A stretch of DNA of 46,542 bases from Conoideocrella luteorostrata (taxonomy: Eukaryota; Ascomycota; Sordariomycetes; Hypocreales; Clavicipitaceae), in assembly GCA_032433595.1 (NCBI GenBank), contig JASWJB010000334.1, positions 1 to 46,542 of the forward strand, written 5' to 3'. The first letter of the stretch is position 1. Each line of letters begins with the position of its first letter. Below, one piece after another: positions 19,847-29,243 of the stretch. Below the pieces are notes generated by a model. It made no database searches, had not been told where the DNA came from, and saw only the letters and a list, made by a program, of their open reading frames with translations. A program made the translations under genes and the position numbers.

Positions 19847-20095
19847 ATGGAATACCTCTCTCGACTTGAGCAGGGGGGTCTTATCAGTTCGGGCGCTGTC
19901 AACATTGCAGAGAATCAGCGAGATGCACCAAACCACGGGATTTTTGGACAGAGAGGGACTGGTCAAAGACGAGGCAGGGTTGCGCGGGAGGACAGCGCAC
20001 GTCAGTCGCAAGGCCAGGTAGAATGGGTATGGGATGAAGATTACCAACGATTTAGGTACTGGGATGGTTCTCAATGGCAGTGGCAGCAACAGTAG
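19847..20095 (+). CDS. Possible small hypothetical protein with aromatic tail
   Basis: An 82-codon frame from an ATG in accATGG context, divergent from the phosphotransferase at 18669-19665. It is hydrophilic and ends in a Trp/Gln-rich tail (VWDEDYQRFRYWDGSQWQW). The YWDG-W pattern also occurs in the unknown protein at 10738-11474. No homolog is named and expression is unproven; it could be a gene fragment. Confidence 0.35.
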   Translation: MEYLSRLEQGGLISSGAVNIAENQRDAPNHGIFGQRGTGQRRGRVAREDSARQSQGQVEWVWDEDYQRFRYWDGSQWQWQQQ

Positions 20096-20136
20096 TAGCG
20101 TTGACACAACGTTGAACGGGCTATTCATCTGTTTGG

Positions 20137-20286
20137 GTTAAGCAGTGGAATAAGATGAACTGGTAGTCCATGTAAATCCATCTCAAGTTAAGCAGGGGGA
20201 TAAGATCAACTGGTAGTCCATGTAAATCCATCTCAAGTTAAGTAGGGGAATAAGATCAACTTGTAGTCAATGTAAATCCATCTCTC
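20137..20286 (+). repeat. Three 50-bp tandem repeats upstream of a phosphotransferase gene
   Basis: Units start at 20137, 20187 and 20237 (gttaagcagtggaataagat..., gtccatgtaaatccatctca). They are over 85% identical and end about 260 bp before the ATG at 20545. Confidence 0.9.
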
Positions 20287-20544
20287 AATTGTCTTGGAGG
20301 AGCACAAAGCGACGTGCCGGATTCGTTCACAAATGAAAGTGCAACGCACATGATAGATTTTGATCACTGTGTACTGCGTACCTGGCACCCAGACAGAGAA
20401 GCCCCACTCATTTGGGGATTCAGATGCCCGGCCAAAAGCCGACCATTTCGCAGTCCGCAATTATCGTCGGCCGTTCCTAGACTTCTGTTACACCAGCCGA
20501 TCTACTTTGTAAAAATACTTGTCCCCATCATTCCATTGCTCGCC

Positions 20545-21483
20545 ATGGCTACGCACGTTCGCGACTCTGTCAAGCAAATCCGGGAAAATTTGTGGCTCAT
20601 TGGAGACAAAGCCATCTTACATCGAAGCCCCGCCTTCGTGCCGGAGTTCTCATGGAAAGCCAGCGATGGCTCATACTACACCATCTCTGATGTCTCTGTT
20701 CCAGCGCCTTCTGCCGGTGCACTTCCACCCGACAGCATCATACGTCAGGTTCACGATGCTGGCGATGCCTCGGCAGTCTGGAGCCTCGGCGACGCATTCC
20801 TCAAGGTTAAACTCCTTCAGGATAGGACAGGAGCTACAAGAGAACGCGTTACACTGGAATGGCTAGCCAAGCGCAAACTTAGCTTTCGCGTTCCCAGAGT
20901 CTTGTATCATGCACAAGGAGATGATAGGAGCTATCTCATTGTATCTCATATACCTGGCGAAACCCTTGGCGCGGCGTGGCGCGACATGGAGGAAAGTGAG
21001 CAAGAGGAATGTGTCAACTGTGTCACTGGCATTGTCAAGGAGTTGTCAGCTTGGCATGGCGATGCCATCGCTGGAGTTGACGGGGCCGAGTTGCCCGAGT
21101 CATGGCTGGACGTGTGTCGTGATCCGCATGACTTTACACCGGACGCACTACGAGAGAATTGCAACGAGTTGGGGATGGACTGCTCGACGTTGATATTCGC
21201 TCACAATGACCTCGGACCATACAACATCATTGTCAACGCCCAGAAGAGAGTAGTGGGGATTATTGACTTTGAAATGGCTGGCTACGTTCCGCGAGAATGG
21301 GTCAGGACAAAGTTGGACGTCTCGTGGGGATTGGATTTTGCTTGGTCTGGCGTTGACTCGGATGATGCGGCGCTGACGGAATGGAGGAAACGGGTCGCAC
21401 ATCAACTTGGGCAAGAAGGATTTCCAGAAGTTACGGATATGTGGAAGAAGTGGTTTAAGCAGCGTCTTGCTTCACGGGGATAG
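20545..21483 (+). CDS. Aminoglycoside-phosphotransferase-like kinase (APH family), single exon
   Basis: The 312-residue frame starts at ATG 20545 in a strong cgccATGG context; the frame upstream of it is not protein-like. The N-lobe contains SAVWSLGDAFLKVKLLQDRTGATRERVTLEWLA, read here as beta-3 Lys (FLKV) and alpha-C Glu. Then come FRVPRVLYHAQGDDRSYLIV and IPGETLGAAWRDM. The catalytic loop is FAHNDLGPYNIIV, and the metal-binding Asp is in GIIDFEMAGYVPREW. No intron is needed, unlike its neighbours. A diverged 3' copy exists at 13964-14083. Three 50-bp tandem repeats lie upstream. The substrate is unknown. Confidence 0.9.
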   Translation: MATHVRDSVKQIRENLWLIGDKAILHRSPAFVPEFSWKASDGSYYTISDVSVPAPSAGALPPDSIIRQVHDAGDASAVWSLGDAFLKVKLLQDRTGATRERVTLEWLAKRKLSFRVPRVLYHAQGDDRSYLIVSHIPGETLGAAWRDMEESEQEECVNCVTGIVKELSAWHGDAIAGVDGAELPESWLDVCRDPHDFTPDALRENCNELGMDCSTLIFAHNDLGPYNIIVNAQKRVVGIIDFEMAGYVPREWVRTKLDVSWGLDFAWSGVDSDDAALTEWRKRVAHQLGQEGFPEVTDMWKKWFKQRLASRG

Positions 21484-21648
21484 TAATGGACCAAGTGTAA
21501 AATTGCTTCTGTGTTCAGGTTCTGAGCATCCCGTCATGTTCCCTTATCCCAAGACTGAAAGCCACGGCCTTGTTCCTTGTGCAGTTGTCTGGATAGTGCA
21601 AGTTAGTCTTTGACCTTGCTGTCTGAAGCGCCGCTAAAGGACTTACCA
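21484..21648. other. 3' region with a spliced-type intron downstream of a small gene
   Basis: On the minus strand 21589-21646 is a textbook 58-nt fungal intron (GTAAGT, CTAAC branch, TCCAG) that begins 3 nt after the stop codon of the 21649-21786 frame, so it would lie in that gene's 3' UTR. Confidence 0.5.
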
Positions 21649-21786
21649 TTAGGCAATATTCTTGGGCTTGCCACATTTGGTTCCGTCTGACTTGTTGCCA
21701 GCACATGTTTCGGCATTGGTCGTATTGTTATATCCGCAAGAACAATTCCAGGCGTCGACGGGTCTTGCTCTGGTGCCAACAGCCAT
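21649..21786 (-). CDS. Small Cys-rich (zinc-finger-like) protein, 45 residues
   Basis: A 45-codon frame from ATG 21786 (gaaaATGG) carries WNCSCGYNNTT, then ETCAG and TKCGKPK. The W-x-C-x-C ... C ... C layout resembles a small zinc ribbon/RanBP2-like finger, though the first pair is C-x-C instead of C-x2-C. There is no signal peptide. A TATAAATA box lies about 80 bp upstream, the leader is C/T-rich with a purine-rich start site, and a canonical intron follows right after the stop. Promoter, start context and intron together argue that this is a real short gene even though it falls below usual length cut-offs. Its role is unknown; it is divergent from nothing and convergent with the phosphotransferase at 20545-21483. 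Confidence 0.6.
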   Translation of the reverse strand: MAVGTRARPVDAWNCSCGYNNTTNAETCAGNKSDGTKCGKPKNIA

Positions 21787-21864
21787 TTTCAAGACGGAGA
21801 TTGACCTTGGGGATGAAGATGAGCGCGATGATGAGTGCGAGGGAGTTGAGTGTCACGACTTGGA

Positions 21865-21872
21865 TATTTATA
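21865..21872 (-). promoter_or_regulatory. TATA box of the small Cys-rich gene
   Basis: TATAAATA on the minus strand, about 80 bp upstream of ATG 21786, with gacactcaactccctcgcac as leader. Confidence 0.55.
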
Positions 21873-22004
21873 CGGCGATATCGAGCCTCCCTACCTTGAC
21901 TTGTTTTCCCCTCCTAGAAATACAGAGACTTATTGAGTATATTGCATTTTAACCGCAATTGTTATCGATACCGTAATTGCACAATATCCTGTGCAACCCA
22001 CACT

Positions 22005-22400
22005 AACTGCCACTGCTACATGCCTCAACTCGGCGTGAGCGCGGCGCAGCCTTGGGATTCTGGCGCACTATGGTTTCGTGTTTTGCAGGACCTTTTGCAG
22101 GGCTTGTAAATGTATATACTCTAATGACAGTGAAGGGGCCTACGGGTGTGTGTGTGTGCGCGTGTGCGGCCTTGGTCCAGCCAAGCCAGGAATAGGGGCT
22201 TGCCCGCAACTCGACGCCCAGCGCTCGCAACGGCACAAAACCTGGCGCAAATAACTCGCAGAAACACGACGCACACGATACAGTGATAATAAAGCCGCTC
22301 CCGGCGCGCGCGGCAACTCTGCGGCGGGCAGCGCATAAAATGCCAGCGGGATGGGTGGTTTTGTCGCTCGGGTTGTAAGCAGAAAAGGGAGGAGACTGTA
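22005..22400 (+). repeat. Module X copy of the composite repeat
   Basis: Shares aactcggcgtgagcgcgg, caggaccttttgcagg, cggcacaaaacctggcgcaa and ggcaactctgcggcgggcag with 8530-9094. Several CpG sites are changed to TpG/CpA. A (tg)n run lies at about 22147-22160. Confidence 0.8.
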
Positions 22401-22439
22401 AGCCGTTTCCGAGGTGGATATTAGTCCTTATGGTCTACC

Positions 22440-23225
22440 TCTTTCTCTCATTAAAAAGGCTTAAATCTCGGAACGTAAGGGCGCTTTCGAAGCATACATA
22501 TCGTGAGTTAATCTGACGAGCCCGCTGACCAGGCTCGAATCTCGGAAGACGTATGGATGCTGCAAGAAGCATAGACATCGCAGATCAATCTGAAGATCTT
22601 ATTGGATAGGCTCAAATCTCAAAACGTAGAGGCTCTGCGAGAAGCATCGGATATCGCAGGTCAGTCCGACCAACTTGTTGAAAGACTTAAATATCGGAAG
22701 ACGTACAGGCATAAGATATAGTATGTTGATCTGACGAAGATTAATCTGACGAAGACGTTGAAAAGGCTTGAATCTCGGAAGACGTACAGGCTATGAGGAG
22801 CTCGTTGAAAGTTTTAAATCTCGGAAGACGTACAGGCACTGCAAGAAGCGTCGGATATCGCAGGTCAACCTGACGAGCTCGTTCAAAGGTTCAATTCTCG
22901 GAAGACGTGCACTGCATAAAGCATCAGATATCGAAAGTAAGTTAACAAGCTCGTTAAAAGGTTTGATTCCCGGAAGACGTATAGGCGCTATTAAACCATA
23001 AGACATTATATGTTAATCTAACGAGCTCGTTCAAAGGTTCAATTATCGCAAGACTTACATGCGCTATCAAAGCATCAGGCATCGTAGGTCAATCTAACGT
23101 GCTCGTTGACAAAGCTTAAACCTCGGAGGACGTACAGGCGCTTTTGAAGCATTAGACATAGCAGCATTAGATAACGCAAGTTAGTTAATAAAGCTTATTT
23201 AAAGGTTTAAATCTTACAACACATA
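22440..23225 (+). repeat. Array of ~75-bp degenerate tandem units
   Basis: About ten diverged units share gacgagctcgttgaaaggct, then taaatctcggaagacgtaca and gcaagaagcatcagatatcg. The units at about 22640-22720 translate cleanly as REASDIAGQ followed by SDQLVERLKYRKTYR. The same family forms 34718-35225 (inverted) and 39480-41715. Confidence 0.9.
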
Positions 23226-23246
23226 TAGGGTTAAGTTTTGCTTGTA

Positions 23247-23531
23247 CTACGACTTCTGCATGAACGCGTTGGTTGACTCTGGCCCGAAGATCCTAGACAT
23301 CTCGGAGATCACCATGATAAACGAGGAGATCGAGAGGGTGAGTAGCAGGAGATAGAACTCGTTGTTAACGATCGCCCTTATCTCCGTGAGCATGACTAGG
23401 TTCTGCTTCTCGACCATTTCGCTCTGCTTCATCTCGTTGGTCATCTTGCTTATGACAGCACCCTTAGTCATGCCCGACAGCATAGACGCTAACGCCGTGC
23501 CCCAGACGGACGCCTTCCTGTCGTAGCCCAT
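23247..23531 (-). CDS. Orphan 94-residue ORF embedded in the composite repeat
   Basis: A clean frame starts at ATG 23531 (cccATGGGC) and ends at 23247, inside an otherwise non-coding repeat. It has no low complexity: a polar helical first part (KMTNEMKQSEMVEKQNLV), a hydrophobic segment (FYLLLLTLSISSFIMVI) that could be one membrane helix, and a short tail. Codon use is strongly biased to C/G third positions (aagatgaccaacgagatgaa), unlike the surrounding repeats. The open frame extends upstream to 23600 without an ATG, so it may be the C-terminal part of a larger captured protein. The corresponding position in the 41.7-kb copy has nothing similar. The family is not recognised. Confidence 0.45.
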   Translation of the reverse strand: MGYDRKASVWGTALASMLSGMTKGAVISKMTNEMKQSEMVEKQNLVMLTEIRAIVNNEFYLLLLTLSISSFIMVISEMSRIFGPESTNAFMQKS

Positions 23532-23599
23532 GGGTGCGGTCGCCGAGCTGCTCTTCGTCACGATCAGCCTCGTACCGTCAGAGAAGGGAAAAGTTAGCA

Positions 23600-25090
23600 C
23601 TTAGGAGAGGAAAGACTCAGCTGCTGACGATGATGATGTTACTGCTGCTGATGGCCACAGGACAGAACTCCGGTCAGGATTCCGGTCACGATTGTATCGG
23701 TCGGGACGGGGAAAAGTCAGATGCTGATAACGATAATGCCTCTGCTGCTAATGGGAATGTTGCTACCCACGTAAGAAATGTCGCTGCTGTCGCTGCTGCT
23801 GATGAGAATGTTGCTGCCCACGCAAGAAATGTCGCTGCCACTGATGATGGTGATGCCGCTGCTGCTGCTGACGATGTTGCTGTCTACGCAAGAAATGCCG
23901 CTGCTGATGATGATGGAGCGGTCGGCAGAGGAGAAAAGTCGGCACTTGAGAGAGAAAAAGTCAGTACTCGGGAGAGGGGAAAAGCAAGCACTTGGGAGAG
24001 GGAAGAGTCAGCTAACAATGATGATTCCGCTGCTGCTGATGATGCTGCCGCCGCTGATGATGGCCACAGTTCAGGATTCCGGTCGGGTTTCTGGCCACAA
24101 TGGTAGCGGTCGGTCGGGGGAAAAGCCAGATGTTGCTGCCACGCAACAAATGCCGTTGCTGCCGTTGCTGCTGTTAGCACTTGAGAGAGGGGAAATGTCG
24201 GTACTCACGAGAGGGAAGAGTCAGCCGATCATAATGATGTTGCTGCTGCTACCAATGATGACGATGCCGCTGCCACTAATGATGATACCGCTGCCGCTGC
24301 CGATGATGATTCCGCCGCTACTGTTGATAATGATGATGCCGTTGCTGACGATGATGATGCTGCTGCTACTGCTGATGGTGATGGCCACAAGTCAGGATTC
24401 TGGTCACGATAGTAGTGGCCGGGAGGGGAAAACGTCAGATGCTGCTGCCGATGACGATGATGCCGCCGTCGCTTCTGATGATGATGATGCCACTGCTGCT
24501 GATAATAATACTGTTGCTGTTGATAATGATGAAGCGGTTGGCAGAGGGGAAAAGTTAACACTGGGGAGAGGGGAAAGGTCAGCACTCACGAGAGGGAAGA
24601 CTCAGCCGATAATAATGATGATGCTGCTGCTGATGACGATAATGCCGCCGCCGCCGCTTCTGATGATGATGATGCTAGTGATGATGCCGCTGCTTTTGAT
24701 TATGCCGCTGCTGGTGATTTCCTTGCTGCTGGTGATGTCTCCGCCGCCGCTGAGGATGTTGCTGCACACGCAAGAAATGCCGCTGCTAATGATGTCGATG
24801 ATGCCACTGCTACTAATAATAATACTGTTGCTATTTATAATAATAAAGCGGTTAGCGGAGGGGAAAAGTTGACACTGGGGAGAGGGGAAAGGTCAGCACT
24901 CACGAGAGGGAAGACTCAGCCGGTAATAATAATGCTGCTGCTGCTGCTGCCGCTGATGACGATGCCGCCGCTGATGATGCCGCTGCCACTAATGTAATAC
25001 CGCTACCGCTGCCGATGACAATGTCGCTGCCGCTGCTGATGATGATGGTGCCGTTGCTGCTGACGATGTTGCTGCCCACGCAAGAATACC
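23600..25090 (+). repeat. Trinucleotide-rich tract of the composite repeat
   Basis: About 1.5 kb of gatgatg/gctgctg runs are interrupted by recurring spacers: cggtcaggattc/ggtcacgat, agaggggaaaagtcagca, and gcccacgcaagaaatg. One frame repeatedly reads HARNVAA, then Asp/Ala runs, then GRGEKSALERE and STRERGK. A 364-codon Met/Leu-rich frame in another phase is a by-product of the composition. Confidence 0.9.
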
Positions 25091-25540
25091 ACTAGGCAGA
25101 GTTTAGGTCTGGGTCAGCGCCTAAGGTGCAAAAAAAGCAGGCTTAGTTAGGGGGCAGGTTAGTCACACAAGAGTAACATAATAACATAGCATAGTAACTA
25201 GCACACAAGATACAGAGAAAACAGTGTACAAGATGCAGAAAAACGCAGCGCACAAGTTATAATAAAAGGCAGGACCTAAAACATCACACCTAGTACGTAA
25301 TCTACGAAAAACCTGCTGGTTAGGGGCTTAGAAGCGCAATAGCCCAGCACACTACACACAGCACAACACAACACAACAGCAACACCATAAGACGACGCCA
25401 AACCTGGTGCAAAAGATGCACAAGAGCCCAGCGCACACGGTACAATTAGATTCAAGGCATGAAATAGAATACCTGGCGTGCCATGTGCCAAAATCCACAG
25501 CTCAGCTACCCGTGCTCCAACCGGCACGAAACCTGGCGCA
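25091..25540 (+). repeat. Conserved body of the composite repeat
   Basis: Starts with gaataccactaggcagagtt and contains ctaaggtgcaaaaaaagcag and cgtaatctacgaaaaacctg. It matches 42236-42500 in the same orientation and 9095-9545 in inverted orientation. No ORF is supported. Confidence 0.85.
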
Positions 25541-26330
25541 AAAGACTCGCACCAACGCAGCGATGACGATGCAATGAAAAGAATAGCGATACGAGGCACT
25601 CCCGGCGCGCGCGGCAACTCTGCGGCGGGCAGCGCACAAAATGCCGGCTTTTCAGCTCGGGTTGTGAGCAGAAAAAGGAGAAGACTGTAAGCAAGAAAAG
25701 GAGGAGGCTGTGGGCCGTTTTCCCAAGACGAGGACTTACGTCACTTGCTGTTCTTACTCTCTACTTAGAGTAAGTACTGCAAGGTCTCCATCCTCGTCTT
25801 GGGAAAACGGCCCACAGCCTCCTCCTTTTCTTGCTTACAGTCTTCTCCTTTTTCTGCTCACAACCCGAGCTGAAAAGCCGGCATTTTGTGCGCTGCCCGC
25901 CGCAGAGTTGCCGCGCGCGCCGGGAGTACCTCGTATCGCCATTCTTTTCACCGCATCGCGTGCGCCCGGCGTTTCTGCATCGTTTGCGCCAGGGTTGGTG
26001 CCGCTGCGGGCGCGGGCTGTCGAGCTACGGCCGGGCCCCTGACCTGACCGCGCACACACAGGCAGGCAGGCAGGCAGGCAGGCGGCCAAGGCGCCCTCGC
26101 TGCCATCAGAAAGACTTGCAAATGGTTCATGTAAATAGTGCGCCAAAATCCGCGCGCGGCTGCGCCGCGCCCTGCGCGCGCCGTTACGCCGAGTTGGGAC
26201 AAGTGCGAGCCCCTGACCGGGACTGCACACACACGTAGGCATCCCCCTCACTGCCATCAGAGTATATACATGTACAAGCCTTGAAAAAGGTCCTGCAAAA
26301 AGCGAAACCATGGTGCGGCGAAATCCGCTA
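25541..26330. repeat. Two module X copies in inverted orientation forming a large palindrome
   Basis: Positions 25587-25735 and 25791-25939 are near-perfect inverted repeats of about 149 bp separated by a 55-bp spacer; weaker complementarity continues outwards. The right half continues as an inverted module X to about 26330 with ggcaggcaggcaggcaggca at 26062-26081. The transcript of this region would fold into a long hairpin. Confidence 0.9.
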
Positions 26331-26752
26331 AAATCCGAAGGCTTCGCCGCCCGCTGCGCGGACGATTGCTCTGGGTTGGGTATATTGTTGAGGCTAAGAG
26401 ATACCTGTCAGGAAATTCAGTGCCGTAAATAACTAGTCGGGCCACACGGTCAGGCTCGTCAGCAAGTGAAGGGATCACATCTATCAATATCAATTAAATT
26501 GAATCCTACTATTCCTATCAATATCCACTGCTCACAAATTACTCAAAATGCTCATAACGCAACAGCTACACCTGTAGCAATAAATATGCTCTCGCTCTTC
26601 AATGAACTTAATTGTATTTAATCTACTACTTGCAGCTCATTTCCTTAAAAGGATATGCTATATCTCCTGCCTACGCCACGTAAGGTCTTCTTATAGTCGT
26701 AAGCTAGCTATCCCGCAGCTATAATTCGTAATCTCATAATTAACATCTCTCA
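26331..26752. other. Intergenic, AT-rich
   Basis: An AT-rich 3' flank of the membrane protein gene. No gene is seen. Confidence 0.45.
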
Positions 26753-28099
26753 TCATGCCTGCAAAGCGCTGTGATCAACAGCTTCAACACCCTCTAAAGC
26801 TCTCTTTGAGCAACTTTCACGATGCAATGAGCTTTTGTCGTCTGCGGTCTCACTCTTCATCTCCACATGCCTGCTCAAAAGCTTCTCCATTGCCTTCTGT
26901 CCGTCTTGATACCTCTCATGATATGTAACAACCAGCTCGACGCGAATCGTCCCAGAACCATGTCTTTTCTGCCCAAATAAGATGGACTGCCCTCTTGAGA
27001 GATCACCACTTCCTCGACGGTCAAGGGCATCCGCAATGGCAGCCTGTGTCGAAATGTTCTTTATGAACGGCGAATACCGGGCAAAATGTAGTGCCGCAAC
27101 CAGATAGATCTGGTATCCGAACCAGACGTACTGTAAATTCCGTGGCATCGAGAGCGTCGACGTAATCAATCCTACGGGGAATATGCTGGCCAAGATAATA
27201 ATAATGACCAACTGGAGAACCTCTCGGGGGCGATGCCGAACAGGGTGCCCGTAGTGTCTCATGAATTGCAGTACAATGGTCGGAGGGCCGGTGAAGATCA
27301 TGAAATTCCCAATTGATGGGGGACAGTTGATTTGGAAATCTTGATGTTTTTCTGTGGCTATTTCCTCTGTACTGGACACGAGCGGCTCACGATGGAGTGT
27401 GAATACCGCGCTGAGAAGTCGTAGGGCCAGTGGTGCGAGCCATAATGCTGCCCAGGGAGTCCTCCAAACCGCAATGAGAACAACTGCAATAATGATGGCT
27501 GTCGACTCTCCGAGCATGATGGTAAGATGTACCGAAATATTAGGCATCTTTGTGTGTTCCTTGACAAATGGGAGATTCGAATTCTTATCCTCTATCGTGG
27601 CTGGGGAAAAGGTCAGGTGGTGGACACATGTTCTCGCTCGAATGGTACTCTTGCGCGCCAGCCCCTTCTCTTCCCGCCTATTACGGGACCGCCGATTATT
27701 TGAATTCGAATCGAACTCTGGTACGGGTAACAAACCTAGAGCAAGCGCCCATAAGCAGTTGCGAGTCTTCTTTGTAAGACCTTCATGTCCAGGTCCATGC
27801 AAAGTGTAGGTCCAGCCGATATCATTGAAAAATGCCGTCCCCAACATATGGCCCCGTTGCCGGCCCAAGAAGAGCCCATGAGCATATAGTTTATCGAAAA
27901 TCTCAAGCGCAGCTTTGTGGATCGGCCCACCCATAGGCATCAGAATCGCTATGGCGAGGGCTGATGAGAGCGATAGGTGCGATAGATGGCGGTTTGGCCA
28001 CAACAGGTGTTCAAATGGGCTCGTAGGTGCTACCTCGGCGCCAACGTAGCCGAGGAGGGCGCCGAGAGCTACTAGCCCTACACCTCCGTCGTCTGACAT
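26753..28099 (-). CDS. Polytopic membrane protein, unknown family
   Basis: A single exon of 448 residues starts at ATG 28099 (MSDDGGVGLVAL). Hydrophobic segments are seen at about residues 6-25, 45-60, 200-220 (IIIAVVLIAVW), 225-240, 295-315 (LVIIIILASIFPVGLI) and 330-345, so several membrane spans are likely. Motifs such as SSALAIAILMPMGGPIHKAA and NDIGWTYTLHGPGHEG resemble uncharacterised ascomycete membrane proteins. The C-terminal 90 residues are hydrophilic and charged and probably cytosolic. A basic linker with NSNNRRSRNRREEKG lies at about 155-170. No transporter family can be assigned. A TATATAAA box is found upstream at 28370-28377. Confidence 0.7.
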   Translation of the reverse strand: MSDDGGVGLVALGALLGYVGAEVAPTSPFEHLLWPNRHLSHLSLSSALAIAILMPMGGPIHKAALEIFDKLYAHGLFLGRQRGHMLGTAFFNDIGWTYTLHGPGHEGLTKKTRNCLWALALGLLPVPEFDSNSNNRRSRNRREEKGLARKSTIRARTCVHHLTFSPATIEDKNSNLPFVKEHTKMPNISVHLTIMLGESTAIIIAVVLIAVWRTPWAALWLAPLALRLLSAVFTLHREPLVSSTEEIATEKHQDFQINCPPSIGNFMIFTGPPTIVLQFMRHYGHPVRHRPREVLQLVIIIILASIFPVGLITSTLSMPRNLQYVWFGYQIYLVAALHFARYSPFIKNISTQAAIADALDRRGSGDLSRGQSILFGQKRHGSGTIRVELVVTYHERYQDGQKAMEKLLSRHVEMKSETADDKSSLHRESCSKRALEGVEAVDHSALQA

Positions 28100-29243
28100 G
28101 GCTTTCAATCTCTTCGATGACTTCTCGAGATGTCAAGCTCCATAAAGCAGAGTCAAGTTGTGCTTTAATGCAGTTGGAAAATAGGGCGAGCGCATCTGCA
28201 TGCATCCATGTCAGCATTTGCCTGCATGTCAGCCGCCACTGTGTGGAGAGTCCGCTTTGTCTTTTGCCCGGTGAGACGAGGCTGGCCACGCAACAAGCAG
28301 GAAAATGTAACAAGTCTAGAAATGCAATGAGTTCCCCCCCCCCCCAAAATGCCCCTCATCTCTCCTCACTTTATATATTTCTACCACTAGTGTCATACAC
28401 CTGACGTTCCGTCTTCTCTTGCAACACTAGCGACAACTAACCCTAAGCCCCAAGTACAGACTACTTTCGGATTACAGTCGAGCGAAGCCTAGGAAATACT
28501 CATTCCCAGCCGAAGAGACATGGCTGTCCTTACAGCCATCCACCTGGGGCTGTGTCGAACCATCTCATCGACAGCGTTGTGGCGGGCAACACAATCGAGC
28601 TGTCCATTGTCAGAGACCATCACCCGTGAGGGCATTCTGTTGCGTTATGAGCACTATGAGCAATTTATTGGCAGTGGAAATTGATAGGAATAGCAGGATT
28701 CAATTGAATTGACATTGGATAGATGTGATACATCTTCTTCCCCTTGCTGCCTGACGAGCCTAACAGCCACCTATGTATGATGCTTCTCAGGCCTCGTATC
28801 CTCGTCACCTTGTGGCCTTCTGACCTTGTGGCTTACCGGCGTTCGGACCAATTTGTCCTTGTGGCTCTGCCTTGTGACCTGACCGTGTGACCCGACTAGC
28901 TATTTACGGTATTGATAATCCTGACATGCATCTCGTAGTTCTCAACACGACTCCCGCGGGGTCGCGGAGCAATAAAACGCCGACGACCACTAAAGGGAGA
29001 GTATCACTCAGCTAGCAGATCCTTCGCTGCGGGGTAGCGACGAATATACGCAAGGAAGGGAGGACCGGATCTTTAGGAGGTCAGAGATTAAGACCGTTCA
29101 CAATAGAGCGCCACCTTCTTGCCACGAAGCTACAAATTCATTTGAAGTCTTGCCCATCACTCTGCTTAATCAGAACCCAAGTCGTGACAATCAGGCTGTA
29201 GTTGCTACCTGATGCCATAAGCTTACTGAGTAGTAGGCACACC
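28100..29243. other. Divergent intergenic region, about 1.1 kb
   Basis: Lies between the membrane protein and the first HET gene. A poly-C run (28334-28345) and a stretch of repeated ccttgtggc words at 28810-28880 (similar words occur at 8455-8490) are the only features I can see. No gene or RNA is recognised. Confidence 0.5.
28370..28377 (-). promoter_or_regulatory. Candidate TATA element of the membrane protein gene
   Basis: TATATAAA on the minus strand about 270 bp upstream of ATG 28099. A run of 12 C at 28334-28345 (poly-G on the gene strand) lies between them. Confidence 0.35.

Noticed and set aside
22440..23225. CRISPR array
   Set aside because: The ~75-bp units are contiguous degenerate tandem repeats without unique spacers, and the host is a fungus.
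23778..24872. 364-codon Met/Leu-rich ORF in the trinucleotide tract
   Set aside because: It is pure gatgatg/gctgctg translation with no domain and not conserved in length between copies; kept as repeat, with only the alternative HARNAA phase noted.
27354..27809. 151-codon plus-strand ORF
   Set aside because: Antisense to the membrane protein gene.
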